Positions 6,630 to 16,736 of a stretch of 25,137 nucleotides of DNA are shown here, in pieces. Under the pieces are notes generated by a model that saw nothing but the letters and a program-made list of their open reading frames with translations, was not told where the DNA came from and searched no databases. This DNA is from a virus: the IMG/VR virus record IMGVR_UViG_3300008107_000496, positions 1 through 25,137 of that record; one strand, given 5' to 3'. Numbering within the stretch: position 1 is the first letter of the stretch; each line of letters begins with the position of its first letter. Made by a program: the position numbers and the translations under genes.

Positions 6630-7197
6630 TACACAAGTAGGCTAACTGCCAAAAGTACTTCCCTACAACAGGCCATTCAATTTTTGTCTTTGGGTCTACC
6701 CATGACTTACCATTTGGGTTATCAGGTATATTATTAAACACATTCTTGATGTTTGTAAAGCCCATTTTATTAAGCAAGTCTGCTACACGCTCTTCGTGGC
6801 AATTCCAATGGTGATGCGCTCCATCCCACCATTCATGCTCACGCTCTGGTTGCCAATTCCTATCTTGGTGTTCAATAGTCGCTAGAACCATGCTCCAAGG
6901 CTCTGCACCATCTTTCCACCGCTTAATTGTTTTATAAACATCTGGACCAACAACCATGATTGATGCACCAGGTTTTGCAACCCTTTGTATATCTTTTAAG
7001 AAAACTGGCACTTCGGGCCAAGGGATGTGCTCCAAAACATGTCCCAGGTATACAGCATCAAAAGTGTCATCTTCAAATGGGTATGGTTCTCCTGGAGCCA
7101 CTCTAATGTCTGGAGTGGTGTTTTCACCCTCCCAAACATCTACGTTGACCCAACCTTTTGCGTAATGGGTTCCGCACCCTGCGTTTAGTAATTTCAT
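6616..7197 (-). CDS. Class I SAM-dependent methyltransferase (type 11 style)
   Basis: The product has 193 residues from ATG at 7197 (MKLLNAGCG); an ATG at 7236 would run past the divergent promoter and is less likely. Motif I is LNAGCGTHYAKGWVNVD (residues 4-20), with the acidic residue for the SAM ribose at the end of strand 2. Motif IV is DAVYLGHVLEHI, followed by LKDIQRVAKPGASIMVVGPD as motif V/VI. The C-terminal part is rich in His and Trp (AHHHWNCHEERV). The N-terminal GCG...GW.NVD arrangement is common in small methyltransferases found near sugar- or nucleotide-modifying genes, so the substrate could be a glycan, a small molecule or nucleic acid. It is the only minus-strand gene, which suggests an independently acquired and independently expressed unit. 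Confidence 0.9.
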   Translation of the reverse strand: MKLLNAGCGTHYAKGWVNVDVWEGENTTPDIRVAPGEPYPFEDDTFDAVYLGHVLEHIPWPEVPVFLKDIQRVAKPGASIMVVGPDVYKTIKRWKDGAEPWSMVLATIEHQDRNWQPEREHEWWDGAHHHWNCHEERVADLLNKMGFTNIKNVFNNIPDNPNGKSWVDPKTKIEWPVVGKYFWQLAYLCTNPL

Positions 7198-7203
7198 CTG
7201 ATG

Positions 7204-7216
7204 TAAACTATACCCT
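7204..7216 (+). promoter_or_regulatory. Leaderless-type promoter (TAAACT, 7 nt before ATG 7217), overlapping a divergent site
   Basis: TAAACT at 7204-7209 is followed by seven bases and ATG 7217. On the minus strand the same bases give TATAGT (7212-7207), 9 nt before the methyltransferase ATG at 7197. Only 19 nt separate the two start codons, so both -10 boxes overlap. Confidence 0.55.
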
Positions 7217-7573
7217 ATGAGTAATGAGCATCTCAACTATGAGCAAATGGGTTTGACCCATGGCCAGATTAATAGCCTCACTTCACATAAAGAAACACGA
7301 AAGTTACTGGCGCACCTAGTAGACAATTCCCCTACCCCAGTAATTGCCCATTCTGGTAAGAATAATCATATTAAGTTGTACTTTAAGGGTGATGGTCTTG
7401 TTACGATGGCTGCTACCCCAAGTGACCCTCGTTCAAATACAAATGCAGATTTGCAGATTAGGCGTTCTCTAGCAACTCATGGTTTTGAGTACCGAACATT
7501 ATCTTCTTTTTCAAAGAAAAAAAAGAAAGAAAGTAATGAAGAACCAGTTGTGGAGCCTGAGCCGCCACAATGA
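7217..7573 (+). CDS. HicA-like fold protein
   Basis: The product has 118 residues. After a helical N-terminus (LTHGQINSLTSH, ETRKLLAHLV), the central part reads HSGKNNHIKLYF, a turn, LVTMAATPSDPRSN, then a helix (ADLQIRRSLATHGF). This is the beta-beta-beta-alpha order of HicA toxins and related dsRNA-binding-like folds, including the small residue plus TPSD motif that follows the third strand. H52 could stand for the HicA catalytic His. The tail is Lys-rich then Glu/Pro-rich. No adjacent HicB-like antitoxin is visible, so a classical toxin-antitoxin pair is unlikely. Stop and next start overlap as ATGA. Confidence 0.65.
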   Translation: MSNEHLNYEQMGLTHGQINSLTSHKETRKLLAHLVDNSPTPVIAHSGKNNHIKLYFKGDGLVTMAATPSDPRSNTNADLQIRRSLATHGFEYRTLSSFSKKKKKESNEEPVVEPEPPQ

Positions 7574-7725
7574 TTGTTACTTACCCTATACACACTGAAT
7601 CTTACGCCAATGCTATTAAGTTAGCCGAGAGCACAGCCAAATCACACGGATTTACCACTTTCCGTCTTCTTGGCATTACAAAAACTGGAAGTGGTACCTG
7701 GGATGTAAAGATGCTGGTTTTATGA
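7570..7725 (+). CDS. Small hypothetical protein
   Basis: The product has 51 residues. It overlaps the upstream stop (ATGA 7570-7573) and the downstream start (ATGA 7722-7725). The predicted structure is strand, helix (SYANAIKLAESTAKSHGF), then two strands (FRLLGITKTG, TWDVKMLVL). The double overlap and a good amphipathic pattern support it as a real gene. No family is recognised. Confidence 0.7.
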   Translation: MIVTYPIHTESYANAIKLAESTAKSHGFTTFRLLGITKTGSGTWDVKMLVL

Positions 7726-9050
7726 CTATTAATCTTGGGCAATTTGGTGGTGTCTATTGGCACGATGAAAATGGGAATGAGCAAGAGGTTGTAAATAAAA
7801 ACAACACTAAGCCCGTTCAAGGCATGCTTTTCCACCCACTTACGGGCACAGGTATTCCTGGAGACCCTATGCAAACAACTATTGGCCGTGAACGTGATGT
7901 CCGTGACGCTTTTGGTTTTTCATTTCCTGACGTAGAGAAAAGTGGTATTCCTAGAGAAATGTTGGGTACACAGCAAACAAACCCAAAGTTGTCTACATTA
8001 ACTAATAGAAGAAGTAGTAGTGGGTCATATGACCCTGATACAAACACAATTAACCTTCGCCCAGAGGGGCACATCCTGCGCACAGGAGAAACTGCAATTC
8101 ATGAACTAGGTCATAGCCGTGACCGTGACCGTGTTAAGAACTTATATAGTAAAACAGGTTATGTTCCCGAAGCAGAAGGTACCGCAGACGCTTTTGAAGA
8201 CCGTTTTTCATCTCAAAATATCATGCGTCCATCAGGAGATTTTGACCCCACAATCAACCCTGATAGGGCTTCAGAAATAATGAAAGAACCCATTGAAAAA
8301 GTTGGGAACAGTTGGGGTATTTTTGGTTACGGTGGTAACTCCTATGTGTGGCGTGACAAAGTTGAACAAGGTTCTTATGCAATTGCACGCATGATGGGTG
8401 CTATGAGGCCTTCAGGATTGCCTGCTCGCAGGGTTCAGCCACTAGGCGGTGGTCTTGGGTCTGCTTACCATCTAAGTGGTGTGCAACTTACCAAAGCACA
8501 AGCAAAACAAGACGACTTGGCTAAACCAGTAGGTGGTGGATATGTACGCTGGAGTGATAGAGCAGACACCACAGCGGCTAGAACAATCCACATTGGGCGT
8601 TTGTACAAGTTCAACCCACAGGTAAAACAATTACTGGATAGTGCTGGATTGCAAGATTTAGGTGAATTTGCTTCAGAAGTCCATACCGCTTATAAGTCTG
8701 ACCAAACAAAGTATAAAAAAGAACGTATTGTAAAGGCTATTCAAGATGGTAAAACATACGATGAAGACCCTACAAGTGTGCGTGCTGTAGCAGCCGTTGA
8801 AGATTATGAAAAACCAAATCGGAAGAAAGACCAAGTTAAGGCATTTAGACAACCCTCTTTGTTTGGTCCTGAGTGGGAAATAGAAGAAGCAAATAAATCT
8901 GCTGAGGCTGCTGGTGTACTAGAAACCCGTATTAATGGCCCTGAGGCTGCAAAAGAACATCTCAAGAAAATAAAAGTTAAAAAGCCTAAAAAGCGTGAGA
9001 CTTCTGAATGGGACAAACTTAAAGAACAACACAAAAACGGACTTCTGTAA
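7722..9050 (+). CDS. Second putative zincin metallopeptidase (HELGH), multidomain
   Basis: The product has 442 residues. TAIHELGHSRDRD places HELGH at 127-131, and VPEAEGTADAF (148-158) follows with E150/E152 as likely third ligand. DPDTNTINLRP (104-114) is the preceding edge strand and matches DPDTSEVRINP in the protein at 3859. Downstream is a Gly-rich stretch (about 200-250), a possible helical domain, the peptide RQPSLFG (376-382) and a very charged Lys-rich C-terminus (KKIKVKKPKKRE). There is no signal peptide. It shares the early cassette with the first HELGH protein but is longer, and the additional C-terminal 200 residues have no recognised domain. Host-protein cleavage or virion maturation are both possible roles. 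Confidence 0.75.
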   Translation: MTINLGQFGGVYWHDENGNEQEVVNKNNTKPVQGMLFHPLTGTGIPGDPMQTTIGRERDVRDAFGFSFPDVEKSGIPREMLGTQQTNPKLSTLTNRRSSSGSYDPDTNTINLRPEGHILRTGETAIHELGHSRDRDRVKNLYSKTGYVPEAEGTADAFEDRFSSQNIMRPSGDFDPTINPDRASEIMKEPIEKVGNSWGIFGYGGNSYVWRDKVEQGSYAIARMMGAMRPSGLPARRVQPLGGGLGSAYHLSGVQLTKAQAKQDDLAKPVGGGYVRWSDRADTTAARTIHIGRLYKFNPQVKQLLDSAGLQDLGEFASEVHTAYKSDQTKYKKERIVKAIQDGKTYDEDPTSVRAVAAVEDYEKPNRKKDQVKAFRQPSLFGPEWEIEEANKSAEAAGVLETRINGPEAAKEHLKKIKVKKPKKRETSEWDKLKEQHKNGLL

Positions 9051-9055
9051 AGAAT

Positions 9056-9187
9056 ATGACAGATGAAGAAACCTGTGACTTGTCTGAGCAATGTGTTTGG
9101 TGTGGGGGCAAAATGCGTCCTGAACACGCTCATTATAAGTGCGAATCTTGTGGCGCTAGGGATGCTTGTTGCGAGGGAGTTTATTGA
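9056..9187 (+). CDS. Small Cys-rich zinc-ribbon protein
   Basis: The product has 43 residues. It contains CVWC (C13, C16) followed by GGKM, and CESC (C29, C32), plus CC at 38-39. This is the rubredoxin-like layout CxxCGG(K/R)M...CxxCG. It lies 5 nt after the zincin gene, and its stop overlaps the next start as TGATG (9185-9189). The last codons carry GAGGGAG, a usable ribosome-binding site for the ART-like gene. Confidence 0.75.
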   Translation: MTDEETCDLSEQCVWCGGKMRPEHAHYKCESCGARDACCEGVY

Positions 9188-9588
9188 TGAGCAACAGTAA
9201 CCACCTAAACCCCAGACAATTCCGTTTTCATCTCTATCATGGAACTTCTGCTTCTAATTTAGACAGGATTAAAACAACTGGTCTTGGAGGGAATGTTCAA
9301 GGTGGCTCTCCTACTTACCTTACAAGCGACCCAGAGTTAGCAGAGTATTATGCTCATAAAAACGAAGACCCTGCCGTGCTTACAGTAGCAGTTCGTCCCC
9401 GTGACTTAGAAGTTGATTGGAACTCTTTTGAAGACCCCGTTCACGGGTACAACCCCTCACGAGCATTTGATTCATCTAAATTGCGTCATGAAACAAAAGA
9501 TTGGGCTAATTCCCTTCGCCAGACAGGTGCTGCTGTACACCGTGGTGTCATTGACCCAAAACATATTGTTGAAATAGAAACATTATGA
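9187..9588 (+). CDS. Putative ADP-ribosyltransferase-like protein (YHGTS)
   Basis: The product has 133 residues from ATG 9187; an in-frame TTG at 9166 lies inside the zinc-ribbon gene. The sequence RFHLYHGTSASNLDRIKTTG carries the H-G-T strand and helix of the ART/PARP fold (residues 13-32). PTYLTSDPELAEYYA (42-56) follows and matches the second ART strand with Tyr-Leu-Thr and its helix. A VLTVAV strand and a VEIETL ending follow. This order (YHGTS, then YLT, then A..YA) is that of the Tpt1/PARP/RES-like superfamily. The catalytic Glu is not obvious, although E130 or E132 of the terminal strand could serve. It is paired with the next gene, which has a parallel N-terminus. Confidence 0.75.
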   Translation: MSNSNHLNPRQFRFHLYHGTSASNLDRIKTTGLGGNVQGGSPTYLTSDPELAEYYAHKNEDPAVLTVAVRPRDLEVDWNSFEDPVHGYNPSRAFDSSKLRHETKDWANSLRQTGAAVHRGVIDPKHIVEIETL

Positions 9589-9600
9589 AGAAGGTTATTG

Positions 9601-9846
9601 ATGAGCGCCAGTGACCACCTACACGGTAAGCAGTTTTGGCATGGAAGCCCTGTGAATTTTAAATCAGGTGACCTTATTGAAGGCAATAGAAGCGTTCATG
9701 GTGTTGCATTTGCAACAGATGACCGTGAAAGAGCAAGTGCTTATGGCGACCCCTATGAGGTAGAGCCTGTAAACCCCGATGATGTTAAACAACCATACGA
9801 GGGTAGTTGGGAATTCACTAGTCCATCTGGATGGAAAGTTAAGTAG
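9601..9846 (+). CDS. Short Arr-like ADP-ribosyltransferase-fold protein (WHGS)
   Basis: The product has 81 residues from ATG 9601, with AAGAAGG about 6 nt upstream. MSASDHLHGKQFWHGSP parallels the N-terminus of the preceding protein. The next elements, FKSGDLIEG, VAFATDDRERASAYG and YEVEPV, follow the order seen in rifampin ADP-ribosyltransferase (Arr): H-G, then a G-D-L turn, then a strand and helix with ADP-ribose contacts, then YxVEP. It is shorter than Arr enzymes (about 140 residues) and ends soon after the YEVEP strand, so it is a minimal or truncated version. The target could be host protein or a small molecule; this is inference. Confidence 0.65.
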   Translation: MSASDHLHGKQFWHGSPVNFKSGDLIEGNRSVHGVAFATDDRERASAYGDPYEVEPVNPDDVKQPYEGSWEFTSPSGWKVK

Positions 9847-9864
9847 TAATTCTCAGTAATTCTC
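9845..9864 (+). repeat. Two tandem 10-bp direct repeats upstream of a -10 box
   Basis: AGTAATTCTC occurs twice in immediate succession (9845-9854, 9855-9864). It ends 9 nt before TATAAT at 9874. The one-helical-turn period places both copies on the same DNA face, as expected for an activator or repressor site. Confidence 0.5.
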
Positions 9865-9873
9865 ATTATTGTG

Positions 9874-9879
9874 TATAAT
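9874..9879 (+). promoter_or_regulatory. -10 box of a promoter with a long leader
   Basis: TGTGTATAAT (9870-9879) contains a perfect TATAAT with an upstream TG, as in extended -10 promoters. Unlike the other sites it lies about 76 nt before the next start codon (ATG 9955). It would therefore make a structured leader or a small RNA. Confidence 0.5.
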
Positions 9880-9901
9880 TACTATTGAGGTTTTACCCAC
9901 C

Positions 9902-9939
9902 GAGACGGGCTGCTTGCGAGCGGTCCGTCTTCGTGTCTC
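9902..9939 (+). promoter_or_regulatory. Foldable leader segment with two competing stems
   Basis: AGACGG (9903-9908) pairs with CCGTCT (9925-9930), and inside it GCT (9912-9914) pairs with AGC (9919-9921) around TGCG. GAGAC (9902-9906) can instead pair with GTCTC (9935-9939). The two long stems share bases and exclude each other. It lies between the TATAAT at 9874 and the TAAACT at 9943. It could be a terminator, an attenuator or a small RNA; there is no U-tract. Confidence 0.4.
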
Positions 9940-9942
9940 TGA

Positions 9943-9954
9943 TAAACTATATTA
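9943..9954 (+). promoter_or_regulatory. Leaderless-type promoter (TAAACT, 6 nt before ATG 9955)
   Basis: TAAACT at 9943-9948 is followed by atatta and ATG 9955. It forms a second, downstream promoter for the secreted protein gene, in addition to the TATAAT at 9874. Confidence 0.65.
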
Positions 9955-11406
9955 ATGCTTAAATCCCGTTTGAGGATTACAAGTTGTTTTTTGTGGCTTA
10001 TGCTCACATTTTTGGGGTTTTATCCGTCTTCTCCCGTAAAAGCCGAAACTTTAACCACCTTTGGTGCCAATGACTTCTATTTTGAATTAGAGGCTGGCAC
10101 TACCTTTACTGTGCGTGCAACTGCACAAACATACGGAATTGACAGTATGTTTTGGCTGTACAACAGCAACAATCAGTTGCTGACTGCAAATGATGACTAC
10201 TACGGCTTAGATTCGTTTATTTCTTATGATGTGCAAGAAACTGGCACATATCGCCTTCGCACAGGTGTCTGTTGCCATGACCCTAACCGCTGGTACGGCA
10301 CTTCTTACACGCTACAAACTAACTCTGCCCCTAGTGAAGTGCCCACAACGACCACTTCTACAACTACCACCACGTTGCCACCATTGGGAATGAGAACTCC
10401 TACAAACCTTCAGGCTACCGCTTATGATGGGCGAGTTGCACTTTCATGGGATGCACCAGAAGGTGGTACTGGGTACGCCGAGGTAGAGCGTTACGCCGTT
10501 TTCTTCAGTAGTGACAACTGGCAGACATCATTTGCCATAGCGTCAACTAACACATGGGCAACTGTTTACAACCTTGAAAATGGAACCACTTACCAGTTTA
10601 GGGTTCGTGCAGATAATGACACCTTAGGTGTCTACTCATCCATTACAGAAACTTTTACCGTTCAGGCGACACCTGTGACGACCACCACAACGACAACTTC
10701 AACGACCACAACGACCAGTACCACGACAACGACCAGTACGACCGTTCCACGAACGACAACCACCACAACCACCGAACCTGTAGTGGTTGAGGAACCCACG
10801 ACCACAACAACGAGCACGAGTACGACCAGTACCACTCTTTTTGTTCCTGTGACAGTTCAGACCACAACGTCCCTGCCCACGCCAACAACAGAATTAACAA
10901 CAACCACATCATCAAGCACTACTATACCTCCTGAACCAGAGCCTGCGCAAGGAATTGACGAAGAAGTTGCCGCTCTTATCAACGAAATCTCTAATCTTCC
11001 TCAATCTGAGGTTCAAGCGGCTGTAGAAAACATTATTGAAGAAGGTGTTAGTGCCGAAGAAGCAACTGCTCTTGCTACCAACCCAGAGGTTTTGCAAGAA
11101 GTCACGGCTGACCAAGCAACCGAAATCTTTGATGCCGTTGAGGTATCCGATTTATCTGATGAGCAGGCAGAACAACTGATTGAAGCGGTTCAGGACGCAC
11201 CAGAAGAGGTGCGAGCAGCCTTTGAGGATACAATTAATGTGTTCGGTGGCAAGTTCAATGCTTACGTGCCTATCGGCTCAAACATTAACGTAGGCCAGCG
11301 CAAAGTCCTTGTTGCGGCCACTGGAGTATTATTTGCAGCACCAGCAGTTTCTGTATCTTCGTCTTCCAGCGGTACCCAGTCAGATTCCCGTAGTAGAAGG
11401 AAGTAA
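9955..11406 (+). CDS. Secreted multidomain protein: PPC-like, Fn3, Thr-rich linker, helical repeats
   Basis: The product has 483 residues. Residues 1-30 form a signal peptide (KSRLR, a hydrophobic core, then SSPVKAE). Residues about 33-122 resemble a bacterial pre-peptidase C-terminal beta domain (FELEAGTTFTVRA, DSMFWLYNSNNQLL, GTYRLR). A short Thr linker follows, then an Fn3 domain (about 147-238: TNLQATAYDGRVALSWDAP through YQFRVRADND). A long Thr/Ser linker (about 240-325) leads to an acidic Ala/Glu helical region (about 330-435) with repeating (S/T)xEQA..L and VT.DQA units. The C-terminus has a hydrophobic stretch (KVLVAATGVLFAAPA) and a basic tail. The architecture looks like a host surface protein rather than a typical virion part, so host acquisition and a role on the infected-cell or virion surface are plausible. 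A two-TM gene follows directly. Confidence 0.8.
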   Translation: MLKSRLRITSCFLWLMLTFLGFYPSSPVKAETLTTFGANDFYFELEAGTTFTVRATAQTYGIDSMFWLYNSNNQLLTANDDYYGLDSFISYDVQETGTYRLRTGVCCHDPNRWYGTSYTLQTNSAPSEVPTTTTSTTTTTLPPLGMRTPTNLQATAYDGRVALSWDAPEGGTGYAEVERYAVFFSSDNWQTSFAIASTNTWATVYNLENGTTYQFRVRADNDTLGVYSSITETFTVQATPVTTTTTTTSTTTTTSTTTTTSTTVPRTTTTTTTEPVVVEEPTTTTTSTSTTSTTLFVPVTVQTTTSLPTPTTELTTTTSSSTTIPPEPEPAQGIDEEVAALINEISNLPQSEVQAAVENIIEEGVSAEEATALATNPEVLQEVTADQATEIFDAVEVSDLSDEQAEQLIEAVQDAPEEVRAAFEDTINVFGGKFNAYVPIGSNINVGQRKVLVAATGVLFAAPAVSVSSSSSGTQSDSRSRRK

Positions 11407-11568
11407 ATGCAGAAATTTCTTGAAGAACTCCAAGGTCTAGCGTGGACCCTCGCAGGTACAGCCCTGGTGCTGATTACCCTGTCTGGTCAGGTTCGCACAT
11501 ATGGCCTTTGGATTAGTGGCCTTGCTTTGGGCACTCACTTGATTGCATCGTTTCTCAAGGACGATTGA
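11407..11568 (+). CDS. Small two-TM membrane protein, possible holin
   Basis: The product has 53 residues. ATG 11407 directly follows the upstream TAA, and AAGGA lies 5 nt upstream as a ribosome-binding site. Two hydrophobic helices (about 11-27 and 32-50) are separated by a short SGQVRTYG turn, with charged ends (EELQ and KDD). Size and topology are holin-like, but no lysin is adjacent. An alternative is a membrane anchor or partner for the secreted protein just upstream, with which it is translationally coupled. Confidence 0.7.
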   Translation: MQKFLEELQGLAWTLAGTALVLITLSGQVRTYGLWISGLALGTHLIASFLKDD

Positions 11569-11575
11569 CCTGAAG

Positions 11576-11587
11576 TAGAATAGATAC
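11576..11587 (+). promoter_or_regulatory. Leaderless-type promoter (TAGAAT, 6 nt before ATG 11588)
   Basis: TAGAAT at 11576-11581 is followed by agatac and ATG 11588. It would drive the long fibre unit 11588-18861. Confidence 0.65.
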
Positions 11588-15590
<4,003 letters not shown>

Positions 15591-15591
<1 letters not shown>

Positions 15592-16727
15592 TGCCTATCA
15601 AAAAGGGCACGTTTGCTTCCAGCATTGCTGAAGTACCAACAGTAACAACTAATGCTGTTACTAACTTTAATCAAAACCAAGCAACGGTAAACGGTGTTGT
15701 TAGTGCAAACAATTTACTAACGACTTATTATTTTGATTATTCAACAGACCCAACATTCACATCCTACATGGGAACTCTTGGTGTAACTACATCTTCACAG
15801 AACCTAACAGTTTCCGCAAACATTACTGGACTGTCGGTTGGTACTCTTCATTATGTTCGTCTCCGTGCAGTTAATGCAATTGGTACAACTATTGGGTCAA
15901 CTGTTTCATTCACAACTTGGTCACTTAAGACGTATACAAATACAACGTCAGGTTCTTATTCTGTTGAAATTCCGTCAATTTCTGGTGTAGCACCTACTAT
16001 TTACGAAATGCTCCTGTACGGAGCAGGTGGTGGAGCCAACTATGCTGGAGGGGGTGGGGGAGGTTATCGCCTTTTCTCTAGCCATACTTCATCTACCACT
16101 GGTACTCAAAACATTTCTGGTTCTGTAGGTGCTGGTGGTACAGGAGGAAACGGTGGGGGTGGCACTGGTGGAGCAACAACGGGTGGAAGCACAACTTTAA
16201 CTATTGGCTCAACCACATGGACTGGTGGTGGAGGAACCGCTGGTGAACACCCAGGTGCTAATGGTGCACCATCTGGTAGGGGTGGAACTGTTGGTTCTGG
16301 AACCAATGGTAATAACCTCGGTGGAACAAACGCTTATGGTTACTACTATTTTACTGGTACCTATGTACAGTATTGTTGTGAAACTGACAAATATGGTTTT
16401 TGTACACAACTTTGTAATGACACAAACCAACCTATTTATGCCTGGGACGCTGCATACTATGCAGGTGGTGGCGGTGGTGGCACAGACGGAGCAGGCGGAA
16501 ACGCAACTGGTCACACAACCAACTCCCAAGTAGGTGGCACAGGTGGCGCAGGTGGAGGTGCTTATGGACTTCGTGGAGGTAACGGCGGTGGTGGTAGAGG
16601 AACACAGGGAGTGGGTGCAAATGGTTCAGTACCCGCAGGCTCTGGTTCAATTGTAGGTACAGGTGGACAAGGTTGGTATGGTGCAGGCGTTGCTGGTGGT
16701 ATAACCTTTAAGTACTATGGACCATAA
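15591..16727 (+). CDS. Fn3 plus glycine-rich adhesin
   Basis: The product has 378 residues. Residues about 14-110 form an Fn3-like domain (TVTTNAVTNFNQNQATVNG, TTYYFDYSTDP, NITGLSVGTLHYVRLRAVN). The remainder is a Gly-rich region (about 140-378) with many GGG and GGxG runs, as in phage adhesins of the gp38 or poly-glycine-II sandwich type, where Gly helices pack under exposed recognition loops. A Cys-rich loop (YVQYCCETDKYGFCTQLC, about 258-275) interrupts the Gly region and may be the receptor-contact or disulphide loop. TAATG couples it to the collagen-like fibre, so it may form the distal tip. The C-terminus ends ITFKYYGP. Confidence 0.8.
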
Positions 16728-16730
16728 GGA
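16725..16730 (+). promoter_or_regulatory. Shine-Dalgarno AAGGAG deciding GTG 16737
   Basis: AAGGAG lies 6 nt before GTG 16737. This is one of only three strong ribosome-binding sites in the window and supports the GTG start. Confidence 0.7.
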
Positions 16731-16736
16731 GTACAA

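Noticed and set aside
7217-7725. HicA/HicB toxin-antitoxin pair
   Set aside because: The 51-residue neighbour lacks HicB features (RNase H-like partial fold plus a DNA-binding domain), so only the HicA-like gene is reported.
9166-9186. Earlier TTG start for the ART-like gene at 9187, and TTG 3203 for the gene at 3218
   Set aside because: Both would extend into complete zinc-ribbon genes. The ATG codons overlapping the upstream stops fit the coupling pattern seen elsewhere.
9899-9940. tRNA or tRNA-like gene
   Set aside because: Only a single nested hairpin and an alternative stem are visible. There is no acceptor stem, T-loop GTTCRA or cloverleaf. I found no tRNA elsewhere by eye.
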